64,000 bases of DNA from Ulota crispa (lineage: Eukaryota > Streptophyta > Bryopsida > Orthotrichales > Orthotrichaceae), in the NCBI GenBank assembly GCA_963920765.1, contig OY987243.1, positions 21,571,419-21,635,418 on the forward strand, given 5' to 3'. A program made the translations under genes and the position numbers. Positions 11,059-22,439 of the stretch are shown here, piece by piece. How positions within the stretch are numbered: the first letter of the stretch is position 1; every line of letters starts with the position of its first letter. Below the pieces are notes generated by a model. That model had not been told where the DNA came from, did no database searches, and saw only the letters and a program-made list of their open reading frames with translations.

Positions 11059-12027
11059 TAAAACTCGGCACTTTGTGTGCATGGAATTTTAAGTCTCTTC
11101 TCAAGCCTGCTTTTAAGCCTGCTCCAAATAAGTTCAAGTCTGCTCAAACCTATCCAAGCCTGCTCAAGCAAGTTCATTCTAGGTACTAAGGTAAAATTAC
11201 TCTAGGTTTACAAGCAGCTGTGTTTGCCAGTGTTCACAAATGTGGCTAAATTTAGCAAACGCTTATGCCATGTGTATCTAAAAGCTTCAGAAAATGTGAA
11301 TTCCCTAGTGTTAAATGTGAAAATTTTCAGCACATTAACTTTGGAGTTTTAACCAATTATAAGAATCACGTTCGGGATATCTGGTGTACGTCGTTTGAGA
11401 TGCTGACAAGGCTGACCATGTTCACGAGGTCCACGAAGACTGTCGGAAAGAGGAAGAAAGATTGCCTGCTGCTGCTGCTGCTGCCTGCTGCATCTGCAGC
11501 TGCAGTCTTTGTTTCTGAAAGTGCCAGTTTTCTGCCACAAATTTGTAATGGAATTCAGACATCATTTATTGTTATGGAGTTTTTACAGTGAAGGTGTTCC
11601 GACACTTGGGAGGTACAACAAACCTTACAGTACGTGTGCTGATTCACTGAATAGTACTTGTATGATCTCTCAATCTGTATTACTATTATTATCGTTTTGT
11701 TTTTTTTCTTAATTTTCAATCTATGTTTCCTTAGTATACATTCCAATCTTGGTACCGAATGGAACAGTCTTCGGAGTCCTTATGGTTTGTGGAACTCGAA
11801 TCATAAATTAAATGTAGCTTTAGTTGCTTATACATTCTGGATGGAGCGCACAAGGTTGCTTTTTCATCATTTCATTTGAGGTGGAACGGTGTGAATGACG
11901 GTGATTTAATGTTTGTGATGACAGAGCTCGTTCTTGCTTGAGAGGGTGTCAGATCTTCTGATTTAGAAGAGGACAGTACCAAAAAGTGCATAACGTCATG
12001 CAGTAATGGGAATAGTATAGATTGTAT
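11059..12027. other. MED6 3' region and intergenic DNA
   Basis: No further gene seen. Degenerate AAGCCTGCTCAA-like units occupy 11091-11160 and a CTG-rich run lies at 11463-11508. The first part presumably holds the MED6 3'UTR; no clear polyadenylation signal was chosen. Confidence 0.4.
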
Positions 12028-12842
12028 ACTGTAGGTTGAGAGCAGATTCGGCATAAAATAATTCTCCACAATTCAGTCGAATTATTCTGTAAATTTTTCT
12101 CCAAAAATGCCCAATGTCAAATAAAACAAAAAACTGAACAGCCTAATATTGTAGAAGTCATCAAGCCTAGCTAATTTTGGAAGGTTAAGGCTAATTCTAG
12201 GAGGGCTCAATCTATTGCAAAATCTATACTAAGGCCTAATTTTGGAAAGTCAAAGATACTTTGAAGAAGGTTTGATTCTACCAATAAAATTAGGGAATTG
12301 CTAAAGCCACACCCAAAATTACTAATGCCACACCCCTATAAGTATGTATTTTGCAAATTTAATGTTTTTTTTGTTCAAGTGGTCCGTTATTCACTCAATC
12401 AAAGCATCACCACCTTCTTAAAAGAAAGAAAAACAAATGAATTTTTTTTGTTGAACTTTTATTGCACCATTACTAAATTTTTGATGTGGTTTTGCTTTAA
12501 ATTTTTCAAATGTCCTATATTTTAAGTTTCAAATTTGAACACCTCCAATTTTTTTGAATAAAGCTTTATATGATAAAGGTGAATCAAATCTTTTGATCCA
12601 AATTTTAAAAATCAACATTAAATTCTCATAGTTCATGCTTAAAGCCCACCTTGAGGTGTGGCATTAGTAATTTTGGGTTTGGCTTTAGTAATTTCCTAAA
12701 GTTAATTGATTGCCATTTAATAACAATTTTCCTTAATATGCCTAATCCTTAACTAATTACTAAACATGATGCCAAATTAGATTTTTTCCAAAAAGTAGTT
12801 AATTTGGCAATCAAGTATTGAATCTGCTCTCAACCTACAATA
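12028..12842. mobile_element. MITE with TGTAGGTTGAGAGCAGATTC ends, carrying a nested insertion
   Basis: The left end is GTAGGTTGAGAGCAGATTCG and the right end is its reverse complement. A second copy is at 36861-37263. This copy is interrupted by the MITE at 12293-12696. Confidence 0.65.
12293..12696. mobile_element. MITE with GCTAAAGCCACACCCAAAATT ends
   Basis: Terminal inverted repeats of about 40 bp (core AAAGCCACACCCAAAATTA) bound a 404-bp AT-rich interior. Another copy lies at about 20512-20913. It sits inside the element 12028-12842, so it inserted later. Confidence 0.65.
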
Positions 12843-13900
12843 GTGCAAGACATAATAAACCAACAAAATTTTTGCAAAAAATGTCAAATAATTGTAAACT
12901 TTAAATGCCGATAATTTTTATTTGGCAAACAATAGCTCCAATTTATTTTGTATAACTTTTATCCTAAAACTTTCTTGCTCATAATTACAAAGAGTTTCAA
13001 CTTATTAGTAGTATACAAAATTGAAGATGCTCAAAGAAGTTCTTTAAAAGCATGCAAGTAAGGCAATTGCCATATTTTCAAAGGCATATGCTTTTTAAAG
13101 CACCCATTCCATATTTTAATACTTATACTTTGATTGAAAATGCGTTTTTATTTGTTTTAGTGTAACACACATCTATATTTTACTCAAAGACAAATTTTAA
13201 TGCAATCATGACCAATAGGCACATTGAGCAGTAGCCCTTGCCACTTTGTTGAACCCCTAAATCCATGCATGTACAAGGACAATTGCTCACCACAAAAAGT
13301 ATGAAGTTCCTTGCACTATTTTTGACACTTTTATACAAGTTGTTTTAAATGACTAGTCAAAATTTGAGCCTCATACCTTAGCAGACTTATAACCACTTGG
13401 TTAAATATAGATTAACACCAACATTCTAATTTCGTACTATCACATTCCATATTGTAGGCTACAAACTACACCTATGATAAAATATTATAAAATTTTGTAG
13501 CATATGTAAACCAGCTATGCATCTTTGTCACTTCCTTTGCAAAAAATTGTGGTAGTGACAACTTTTCACTAAAAACAAGTCTAAATTTGAAGAACATACA
13601 AAAGACTTTGATTTTCATTCTAACACAATAAAACATTGAAAAATTGCAATACATAATAGTAAAATAGAGTCTAAATAGTTCATGGATCTTCTGACTTTTG
13701 CCTTCAAGGTCATAAATTCAGTTCTTATAAGATGAAATGAAGTGGCTTTTCAAAGATGCACATATATTGCAAAATTCACAAGCATGAGCATGTTCTATGA
13801 AGAGAAACCGTTAAACAAATTTATTCTTAAGCAAATGGAGCCATATTTTGGAGATAGACTATTCCATTAGACTTTTGCCTTGGAAAGAGAAATATCATCA
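12843..13900. other. AT-rich intergenic DNA, no gene seen
   Basis: Nothing beyond short chance frames. One isolated AACCCCTAAAT motif near 13252 resembles a TTAA-element end but lacks the flanking TTAA. Confidence 0.45.
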
Positions 13901-14447
13901 TAAGGTATGAGGCTCATAAATTGGAGCATCTCAGGGCTGAAACTAAATTTTGGGGAGGTGAAACTTCTTGAAATAATTTTCATTAAATAACCCTTGAAAC
14001 ACGAGGAATTGACATCTATCCCAAGTTGTTTCATATTGAATTAGTTATGAAATTTTGAAGTGGAAAGGCCATAGGGCTCTAAAATGGTGCACCTCCTCAA
14101 ATGTACATAACCTATACATTGTTAAAGGGTTATGAAAAACAACATATACAAGCAAAGTACATTTAACCCCTAAAGGATTGAGCGTGCCGTTGCAAGCAAT
14201 ACAATACGCGATATTTTTTTTTTGTATTTGGAATGGATTCACACTTCTATTACATTTGAGATCAACAAAGAAGTTGGAGAATAGATCAAAGCAGTTCTAG
14301 TGAGCTACTTGAGATCCCAAATTATAACTTGTTACTGGTAACAAATACTGATTATACGGTAGCATATATATTACGCCCTACAGTTTTTTAAGGGTTAAGA
14401 AGGTGCACCATTTTAGAACCAGTATGCTTTTAGAACCTCCTACCTTA
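13901..14447. mobile_element. MITE of the TAAGGTAGGAGGCTC family, interrupted by element F
   Basis: Ends are TAAGGTATGAGGCTCATAAA and its imperfect reverse complement. Close relatives: 25822-26153, 36609-36828 and 40583-40880. Its right half is split by the TTAA-flanked element at 14167-14394. Confidence 0.6.
14167..14394. mobile_element. TTAA-flanked element F, nested in a MITE
   Basis: 228 bp flanked by TTAA (14163-14166, 14395-14398), starting CCCCTAAAGGATTGAG and ending TTTTTTAAGGG. A reverse-complement copy is at 61968-62202. The host MITE reads across the insertion as GTACATTT followed by GAAGGTGCACC; the uninterrupted relative at about 26095-26115 has GTACATTTGAGGAGGTG. Confidence 0.6.
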
Positions 14448-14479
14448 CCTGCAAAAAGGAACTCCAAACACCATATTAA

Positions 14480-14615
14480 CCCTTGAAGGACTCTTGGGAT
14501 TTAAAGATACGGTACCAAATACGGTTGCAACCAATATTCCAAAATTTGGATCAGCTGGAAATTAAGTGTTACAATCATACATATTGAAGGGTTATATGAT
14601 GGTGGGTGATTGTAC
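14480..14615. mobile_element. One-ended relative of element H
   Basis: It begins TTAACCCTTGAAGGACTC and matches the reverse complement of 38150-38283 (shared GTGTTACAATCATACATATTG), then loses similarity near 14615. Probably a truncated TTAA element. Confidence 0.45.
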
Positions 14616-14639
14616 TGCTTATGTCACTTATTAGTGCAA

Positions 14640-15029
14640 TGGCGGCGAACATGACCTTCGAGAGAGAGAGTGCGGTAATGAGGAACTTAGTTAGGGTTTA
14701 GGAATCACTGCAGTGCAGATGTGAAAACTCTCTTTAAAAAAGGTTCGACCTTTGACGGACAGAAAGAACGATCGAGACGGCGGCAGACATTTTCAGCTGG
14801 CAGCGATTACTTGCAACAGTAGCGAGCGAGGCAAATTTAAAGCTTCACGAAAGCTGCAGTTGGATGTACCGCATGCGGCACTGATGCATAATTCAATTGT
14901 TTTTCCTTGGAGATGAATTTTGGAAACCCTAATTAAGTTGGTTGGTGATCGTGGCGAAAGAATAGTCACTCGATTGTGGTGTAAGGAGGACTCGGGGGGG
15001 CTGAAGATGAAGAGGTCCTTTTCGCTCTG
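14640..15029 (+). promoter_or_regulatory. Promoter and 5' leader of the F-box/kelch gene
   Basis: This stretch has higher GC than its surroundings and a telobox (GTTAGGGTTTAGG, about 14691). A plausible 5'UTR exon ends at CGCTCTG before a GTAATAAG donor at 15030. Transcript start is not determinable by eye. Confidence 0.4.
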
Positions 15030-15044
15030 GTAATAAGCTTAAAG

Positions 15045-15320
15045 CAGGTTTGAATTTCAAACGAGAAGATTTTTGGTTAATTTTTCTTGTTTTCGTGTGA
15101 GCTTATTAAGTTAATGCAGGTTTGAAGTTAATGCAGGTTTTCAAACGAGAAGATTTTTGTTTTTCTTCTCGTTTTGTGTGAGCTTATTCAGTTAGTTAAC
15201 ACTGGTTTTCAAATGAGAAGAATTTTGCTTTTTTCTTGTTTTGTGTGAACTTATTAAGTTAATGCAGGTTTTTTCAAAGCAGAAGATTTTGCTTCTTTTT
15301 TTTTCATTTTGTGTGAGCTT
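15045..15320. repeat. ~70-85-bp tandem repeat in the 5'UTR intron
   Basis: About four divergent copies share TTAATGCAGGTTT, CAAACGAGAAGATTTTTG and TTTTGTGTGAGCTTATT. The units repeatedly carry TAATGCAG, an acceptor-like sequence. Confidence 0.6.
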
Positions 15321-15576
15321 TTTTATTTCGGTATTGTGAAGTTTGATTGGCATCCCACGGACGGACAGAGTGCTGGTGGTTCTGAGTAGTAATGAGCAGG
15401 AGAAACCCTAAATTTGGAACCTAGATTTTGTTGGCTCTATACCGCAAGAAAGGAGGCTTTGCATGAATTCAAAGAACTGTTTTCCTGGTTGTGATTCTAA
15501 GCAAGGTGTCTGTGTGTTGCTTTACGAGGTTGGCTTACAAGGGTAGACTGAGGCTTGAGTGTGTTAATATTGTCAG

Positions 15577-15649
15577 AGTTGCATGTAATATATGGAGTGC
15601 ATTTGGACTGATGCAACGTCCATATACACTCCATATATAACATGCAACT
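15577..15649. repeat. Small hairpin, related to 50063-50149
   Basis: The left arm AGTTGCATGTAATATATGG and the right arm are reverse complements around a short loop. A second, better-paired copy lies at 50063-50149. Confidence 0.6.
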
Positions 15650-15663
15650 CCATATTGATTGAA

Positions 15664-15975
15664 GGGAAAATTTCATGGATACCCTTAAAGTTTGCAATAT
15701 TTTCATAGATACCCCTGTGTTTTCAGAAATATCACAAATACCCTTGGATCTAAAAATTTAGGCATTTGTTTTGTTATGCATGTCACTTTCTTTTCTCTTT
15801 ATGCACACACTTCTTCTTTCTGGTTTAGCATGCACACAAAGGAAGAAGAGAAGTGGCATGTACAACAAAATAAACGCCTAAATTTTTTGATCCAAGGGTA
15901 TTTGTGATATTTCTGAAAAAGCAGGGGTATGTATGAAAATATTGCAAACTTCAGGGGTATCCATGAAATTTTCCC
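15664..15975. mobile_element. Foldback MITE with GGGAAAATTTCATGGATACCC ends
   Basis: 312 bp with inverted arms of roughly 120-150 bp (GGGAAAATTTCATGGATA..., also CAGAAATATCACAAATACCC). A divergent copy is at 35503-35824 in transporter intron 10. Superfamily not assigned. Confidence 0.7.
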
Positions 15976-16129
15976 TTGATTGAATATGGGGTTGAGCCTT
16001 GATGAACGTGAATACTTTGTTATTAGAGTCTAAATGTTTGTTGAGCGAGAGGTGCTGGTGCTTACGTCGTATTGTCCCTAAGATGTTGTGAATATGTAAT
16101 CTGAACTTTCCTGGGCCTGGTGTAGGTTA

Positions 16130-17401
16130 ATGGAGATGGGCATCGTAACCAAGATGAAGGCCAAGAGGAAAGCTCCAAGATTGACAAACGAGGAGGGCAA
16201 TGGCGAGGAGGAAACATTGGATGCAGATTTATGGGGCAAACTGCAAGAGCACATCCCTCTGCAAACAATATACGAGAAGCTGTCGCAGGAGGATTTGTTC
16301 CAATTGCGCCTTGTCAACAAAGAGTGGAACCACGCTGCATTGCAATGGGTATTGCCAGAGCCCTCTTTTGTGACCATTGTTGCAGGCCTTGGCCTTGGTG
16401 GCTTGCACAAAGTGCAGTTCTTGAATGGGATTGTCACCTACAACATTGCCTCTGGGAAGTTCAAATTTGACCGCCAACGTCTTTGCCTCCTTCACGTCAT
16501 GACTCACGTTGCACCATTTGAAGTGGAAGGGCTCATTTTGTGCCACCACAACATTAGAGATGGTTTGGAGGAACGGGGTGTTTTCAATGTCCACAACCAA
16601 ACGTGGCACGCCATTCCTTCTGGTCCAAGACGATGTGAGACTTTGTGTGCCTGTGGTTTGCTAGTGGACACAAGTGCAAAGCCGTATACCTTCAAACTAA
16701 TTGAGGGCAGCCGCAACTTCAGGACACAAATTTACGATTCCAAGAGCAGATCGTGGAGCAGAACCCCCTCTCGGTTACCTTCACCAATTACAGAGTCCCA
16801 GTTGTGTATTTTGGAGTACTCTTGTGTATGCCACAACGGTAATGTATACATTTCTCTAGGCTGGCACAAGATCTTGAAGTATTCCTTGGAAGATGACAAG
16901 TGGACAGAGTTGAAGTTCCCCAAGGTCTCAAATCGTGGGTTCCATATGTCACCGGACAATGTTTTGGGGGTTTGGGCCGGCCGAATTTTCACCACCAGGG
17001 ACAGCTGCAGGAAGCAAACAGTGACTGTGTGGGAGCTTGTGGATTCCCAAGGGCAAGGGCAAGAGTGGGTGGAGTATGCTCGCATGTCCAAGGAGCAGTA
17101 CGAAATGCTCTTGCAACGTGAAATGGATGGCATTTTTCATAACGATGTAGTGGGTTTGAGGTCGTTCTTTCGACAAGGCTACTTGCTGATTTTTGTCTGG
17201 CGATGGCGCGGTGCCTGTGCTCATGTGCTTGTGTTGTTTGATATGGCAACCAAACTATGGCAAAAAGTGGACTTGCCCTGGGATTCTGTGGCAGCCATGG
17301 ATGAGCTGGATCTTGAAAGCTCTCTTGACAGCGACGATTTTGACGACGCTCAAGATGATGAAGAAGCTGAAAATGATGAAGTTGATGAAGTTGATGAATG
17401 A
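16130..17401 (+). CDS. F-box/kelch-repeat protein
   Basis: A single 423-aa coding exon. Residues 34-72 form an F-box-like domain (WGKLQEHIPLQTIYEKL, LFQLRLVNKEWN), which in known family members binds SKP1 and makes the protein the substrate receptor of an SCF ubiquitin ligase. The rest is a C-terminal kelch/galactose-oxidase-like region with blades around residues 195-212 (IYDSKSRSWSR), 234-262 (GNVYISLGWHKILKY, DDKWTEL) and 366-384 (VLVLFDMATKLWQKVDLP). The C-terminus from about 391 is very acidic (DSDDFDDAQDDEEAEND...). The ATG at 16130 follows a likely 5'UTR intron acceptor; Met3 is an alternative start. Coding-like GAT/GAA triplets continue past the stop, so the acidic tail may once have been longer. 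Such proteins are abundant in mosses and liverworts; the substrate is unknown. Confidence 0.85.
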   Translation: MEMGIVTKMKAKRKAPRLTNEEGNGEEETLDADLWGKLQEHIPLQTIYEKLSQEDLFQLRLVNKEWNHAALQWVLPEPSFVTIVAGLGLGGLHKVQFLNGIVTYNIASGKFKFDRQRLCLLHVMTHVAPFEVEGLILCHHNIRDGLEERGVFNVHNQTWHAIPSGPRRCETLCACGLLVDTSAKPYTFKLIEGSRNFRTQIYDSKSRSWSRTPSRLPSPITESQLCILEYSCVCHNGNVYISLGWHKILKYSLEDDKWTELKFPKVSNRGFHMSPDNVLGVWAGRIFTTRDSCRKQTVTVWELVDSQGQGQEWVEYARMSKEQYEMLLQREMDGIFHNDVVGLRSFFRQGYLLIFVWRWRGACAHVLVLFDMATKLWQKVDLPWDSVAAMDELDLESSLDSDDFDDAQDDEEAENDEVDEVDE

Positions 17402-18040
17402 TGACCTTTTTTTGGAAATGTGGCTGTCATGATGAAACTGACGATGTTAATGAAGTTGATGATGTTGATGAAGTTAAGACAATGTCGGTGGTTACGTCTA
17501 TGGAGGTGGCAATGTCTGTGGATAAAGGTAACCTTACCTATACCCGAGCGTTTAAGTGTTTAGGATACTTCAAGGTCTCGGGAAATTCAGGAAAAAATCC
17601 GTAGGGTTTAGCTTTTCAGCAAGCTATCCTGTAACATTCTTTTTGTGGAAAAAAGTATTGTAGAATAGTTTATATTAAAGGGCAAAGTTATAGCTCATAG
17701 GGTCTCTAAAAGAAATTTTAGACTAACTTTGAAACTGCTTGCATGTGTTCTTAAAATGACACTTAGACAATCCCTACCTTCTCAAACTAACTTCTAAATT
17801 GACATGTGGCAGGATTTACTTGTGTAAATGGCATTCATTGCTCCACTTTGGGTTCAACAATGAGTGGTGAACATCTCAAAAGTAGGGGTTGGCTTTGGGG
17901 ACGGCTTGTGTATGGGTAAGGTTACCTTATGTATATATTCAAGAACAATTTGATTGAAAATGTTGATGAAGATGATGATATTTACAAGGAGGATGATGTT
18001 GATGCGGATGGAGTTTATGGCTGACGAAAGATGACTTTTA
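17402..18040 (+). other. 3' region with relict acidic-tail coding sequence
   Basis: Acidic triplet repeats (GATGATGTTGATGAAGTT) resume at about 17430-17490 in another frame and again at 17955-18020, ending ...GTTTATGGCTGA. The two blocks are separated by an inverted-repeat element. TGATGACCTTTTTTTGGAAATG (17399-17420, shortened here to its core GATGACCTTT) and GATGACTTTTAGAAATG (about 18029) look duplicated. Confidence 0.4.
17525..17928. mobile_element. Element with AAGGTAACCTTACC ends
   Basis: 404 bp with short inverted termini (AAGGTAACCTTACC and its reverse complement). Internal segments (AGGGCAAAG, CAATACTTTTTTCCAC in reverse, AGCCAACCCCTAC in reverse) recur at 51790-52505 in the opposite orientation. 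It splits the acidic-repeat tract of the F-box gene 3' region. Confidence 0.5.
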
Positions 18041-20511
18041 GAAATGTCTTGGATGTACAGAATAATATGTTGGAGGTTTACCTTTCTTGTAGTTTTCAAG
18101 TATTTTTTTCTTTTTGTTTGTCCATTATTACCATATAATAACATTAAATACCATGTGAACTGTTGAAGTTTTTTTTGTATGTTTGAAGTTTGTTGGACGT
18201 AGGGTTACAATCATGAACTTGGACTGCTCTTGTTGGACCACAAGTACATCGTATGAAACAGCTTTGTTTCAAGAAATAAGATGCCTAGGCAAGGAGTTGG
18301 TAAAAGATGTTTGTATGATGGGGACGTGAGGTTGTACTTTCATAGAATTAGATATAACTCAACAATAAGCTTAGTACCTTGTTCAATCATTGCTCAATCA
18401 ATGATCTCAATAGAACACATGACACTCATAAAGTAGACGATTATGACACATAACTATGTTCTTTGTGTCTAGTGCTTGGTTGCTAATTTGAAAGAAGTGG
18501 AATCTACAAAGGTTATGGTATGTCATTGGGTTTTTCATAATTAGAGCACATCACTCATCCTATATGCCCTTTTATTGTTGAAGGCCCTCGTCATCTCCAT
18601 GGAGTTCAAATCCTAATTCAATCTTTTAAGCTTTTTTGTACTTGCTAGGTGGAAGATAATAAAATCATTAAGAAGTTGATTCTTTCTCCTAAATTGACCC
18701 ATAATACCAATTCAAACTTAATAAACAAAGGTCAACCAGGTTTACAAAGAAACTATGTTAGATATAAGCATGAGAAAATTTCCAAGGCCACTTGTTTTTG
18801 AACATAAGTAGGATTATCCATGGTCCCTTAAGTTTAATAGTGGTTGAAAGCATGAGAAATCATCCTACATTGAGTGACTCAAATTTGGTTGTAGCCAATT
18901 TAGTTTTAACTCTGAGTTTCCTTTGCTAACAAGATCATGGAGAGTGAGGGAGGGTGCAAGTCATGTAGTTCAGATCTCTCCCTAATTACCCTATCTTGTT
19001 TTTGCTCATCCTCAAATATGGATTTTTTGGTCTATCATGGATCATGGTACATACAAATTACTGAAGATCCCTTAATTTGTTATAAAGCTTGCCAATTTAG
19101 TTTGCTCAAAACTTTGGTTCAAAAACACGGTTTTAGAGAACGATCTTAGCTTTGCTATCTAAAAAAAATAAGGTGCCTCAAATGATCATTTTTGGTTGTT
19201 TGTTTCAGGTTTGCAAAATATGGAAAACATAACTCGAAGTGTTGACGTGTGTCTTTTATTTACCAAAACATTTTTTGTTTAGCATAAGCGATGATTTTTA
19301 TGCACACAATAATACTTTTACTCATTTGTATGTAATGATTTAGATAAATTCATTTCTGCGTAATTTAAAATCCAAAATTGAAACAAAAAGGTGTTTTTTG
19401 GAAGATTACTGCTATTTTTGTTTATTTATTGGAGTAATACTTCAAAGACTACTTTTTGAACATGGCCATTAAATATTGAGTTATAAATTCATTGCATTGT
19501 TTGATAAATAAAATAGTTGCAACAAAACCTTTTTAATAAACTCCATGGACAAATATTAGGATTTGAGTTGAGATAACAGGGTATTGAATTGTGCAAAACA
19601 TGGATGAGTTCATTCATCACCCAGAATACGGATGTTAGGACAATTAATGATTGAATTCATGTAATCTTCATAAACAACATGATGGGCAATAAAAATACAA
19701 AAAACCAAGGAATGGCTTAAAATGATTTATGGTAGAAGCAATAGCATACTTACTTCCTAAATACACTCGTAAATACATGAGGATTTAGGACAATACGGTA
19801 CTTAGATAAGCTATAATATGAAGCTTTTTTCAAATTATTTGAAGTTTTAAAGTCAACGTAGAATCATTTAATTTTAAGTTTTAATCTTAGGCTAGACTAT
19901 TAGGTTATCGGTTTGGTGTAAGAAGAGTATTGATTTTTTTATACTCGACATATTAGATGTTTTTGCTTCTGTAGTTATTAGTAAGAAAGCAAATAAGTAA
20001 AATTTTAGTTAGTATTTATTTATTTTTGGTAGTAAGTGAGTAACATACATCTTTAAAATATCATTAACATTTTATTATGGGTATCTTCATTATCCATTCA
20101 TAATGTTTGCCACCACAATCTTCTAATCAATAGGAGCTTCTAACTAGGCAAAAAGTGATTTTGAGAAGAAATGAATGTTGCTATATATATATATACACAC
20201 ACAAATTTATGTAGCGTTTAGCAATGTGGAATCAATTTTCAATGGAACTTTTATGTAAGTCTTGAATTGACTAACATGCAACAACATTGATTTTTCATGT
20301 GATGCTAGTTAGTTAATGGGAAACAATTCAACAACTATGCTAGTTTGTTTCATACAATGTCTCATGTTTCAAGTTCTAATGTCCAATTCTCACATTCCTA
20401 TTTACAAAAAGATGTCTTCATGACAACATTTTTTTAAATATTCACTGCTTGAAAAGTGTTATTTGCTCAAAAAAATTGGACGTTGCAATAACCTGTTATC
20501 CAACTTGAGAG
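18041..20511. other. AT-rich intergenic DNA, no gene seen
   Basis: No credible coding or RNA gene. A TA/CA microsatellite lies at about 20184-20204. Confidence 0.45.
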
Positions 20512-20913
20512 ATAAGCTTGAGCCACACCCAAAATTATTGCTAACATTACACCCCATTGTGTGTTTTGAGCATGAAATGTGAGAATGTAATATTGGGTTT
20601 TTTGATTTGGATCAAAAGATTTTTTTCACCTTTATCATTCTAAGGCTAAATTCAAAATAAGTAGAGGTGCTTGAATTTGAAACTAAAAATAATGGTTAAT
20701 TGTTTTAAACAAAAATACATAAAAAATTAGCAACAATACAATAGAAGTTCAACAAAAATTTGTATTTATTCTTCTTTCTTTCCAAGGTGTGGTAATAGTG
20801 TGACACAATGAATGATGTACTACTTGAATAAATAAAAAATTGCATTAAATTCTCAAATTACATGCTCACGAGGGTGCGACATTAGCAATTCTGGGTGTGG
20901 CTTTAGCAATCCC
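20512..20913. mobile_element. MITE, second copy of the AAAGCCACACCC family
   Basis: Ends GAGCCACACCCAAAATTATT and GGGTGTGGCTTTAGCAAT, inverted, matching 12293-12696. Interior AT-rich, non-coding. Confidence 0.6.
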
Positions 20914-21078
20914 TTAATCTTATTGTGTCAATTACAGAATTTTGAATACCTCCCAACAAACAAAAACTTGAAGCCTTTACAATATAGATACAAAATATCT
21001 GATGCATGTGAAAAACTAGTAGGAAATGTAGGGTTTTAACCACTTGTGTAGCTTCCAAGGTGGTCAAAAGTAAGCGTA

Positions 21079-21392
21079 GGCCTAGTTCAAACTAGCAACC
21101 AGTCGAGACATGGAAATTGGTACCCTGTCCAGTGTTTTGTCTACTAGAAACATTTTTGTGTCATTGTGTATCATCCAAGAGTGTGCCTCTGTCGAACAAG
21201 TTTGGTACCACCCTTGGAGTAAGCCCCAAAACTTCACTATTTGGCCACTAACAAGGCTATATTGGTTGGTGAAGATGGATGTAAAAGTATTGGACAGACC
21301 TGCAGTTTGAACTTGCAGCAGACAAAAGCCAAATTTCAACCAATCACGTTTGAGAAATTTTCGACTAGTTGCTAGTCTGAACTAGGCCTTAG
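21079..21392. mobile_element. MITE with GGCCTAGTTCAAACTAGCAA ends
   Basis: The left end GGCCTAGTTCAAACTAGC and the right end GCTAGTCTGAACTAGGCC are inverted repeats about 310 bp apart. One copy in the window. Confidence 0.55.
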
Positions 21393-21904
21393 AGTATTGC
21401 CATCGCGTTTGCTAAAATCCAAACGCAAAAAGAGATATTCAGTACCTTGATGCGGGCGACTTTTTAAACCAGATCTGCCCATTCTGCAGCCTTTCCATTG
21501 CGCAGTCTAGGTAACCTGTGCAAAAAGCTAGATCTAGCCGAATCAAACCCAATCCTCTCGGACGTGACTTTCAACACAATTCCTCCACCCGTACACTCTA
21601 ACGTGGACGTAAAAGACCGGCATATTGGCGTGGACGGGAGCTTTTACCGTCTCTCCAAGTTCTTCAAAAATTGATAGCGTCAAAGCGGTGGAGGGTTGAA
21701 CTACAACTCCTCTTGCTAAAGTAGCGGTTACATGCTCCTTTACGTGTGCGTTGGAAATGCTCTTAGACTTAGGGTTTGATTTCCTAGGAAATGAGTGCCT
21801 CAATGTCATCTCCACACTAGAATATATTTCGAGGGAACAAAACTAATTGGAGTAAACCTGTCAAAGGTGGCAAATTTTTGCCAAGAAATTAAACCTTGAC
21901 TCTT
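21393..21904. other. Intergenic DNA, no gene seen
   Basis: The segment is somewhat richer in GC than its neighbours, but its open frames lack domain-like composition on either strand. Confidence 0.35.
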
Positions 21905-21907
21905 AGG

Positions 21908-22437
21908 ACCTCCTTCCATGTGGAGCCGGTATGGGTGGAGCTCACCGATAATCAGTGATATGGGAGCTCCAGCAAAACTGGGCCTCACATCTCACCTATT
22001 ATTGGTGAGCTTCACTGATAAGGTAAGTTCACCTTAAATGAACATGATTCATTCTTGGACACCTATAAATGAGCCCATTTCAGATCCATCAGTTACCCAA
22101 ATTAGACATGCAAGTTAGCTAAAGTTGTCCACCATAATTGAGAATTGGAACACAAATCATGTAGGTGGTAGCATGTGATTGGATCTTTTTGATGTCACAT
22201 TTGCATTTCAATACAAGCAATTCAATGGGGGTCTAGTGTCCACAATAAGTATGTTCAACAATTTGTAGTTTATTCATACGATCTCAAAAAATTCCAAAAA
22301 CAATTTTCCAACACTTGTTGTAGGTTTCCTATCTCTTCTACATTCTCAAAATCTTCATACAAACTCTTGGTGAATTGATGTAACAAAAGTATCCAATTAA
22401 GGTGCTCCTACCTTACCGGCTCCACATGGAAGGAGGC
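21908..22437. mobile_element. Inverted-repeat element with CTCCTTCCATGTGGAGCCGGTA ends
   Basis: The 5' end (CCTCCTTCCATGTGGAGC) is repeated inverted at about 22415-22437. A smaller palindrome around CACCGATAATCAGTGA lies inside at 21945-22025. Confidence 0.5.
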
Positions 22438-22439
22438 CC

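Larger units (their letters stand above)
15030..16125 (+). other. Probable 5'UTR intron of the F-box/kelch gene
   Basis: GT at 15030 and AG at 16125 (GTGTAG, four bases before the start codon) bound a 1,096-nt region with no coding sequence. It contains a tandem ~80-bp repeat, a hairpin and a MITE. Confidence 0.4.
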
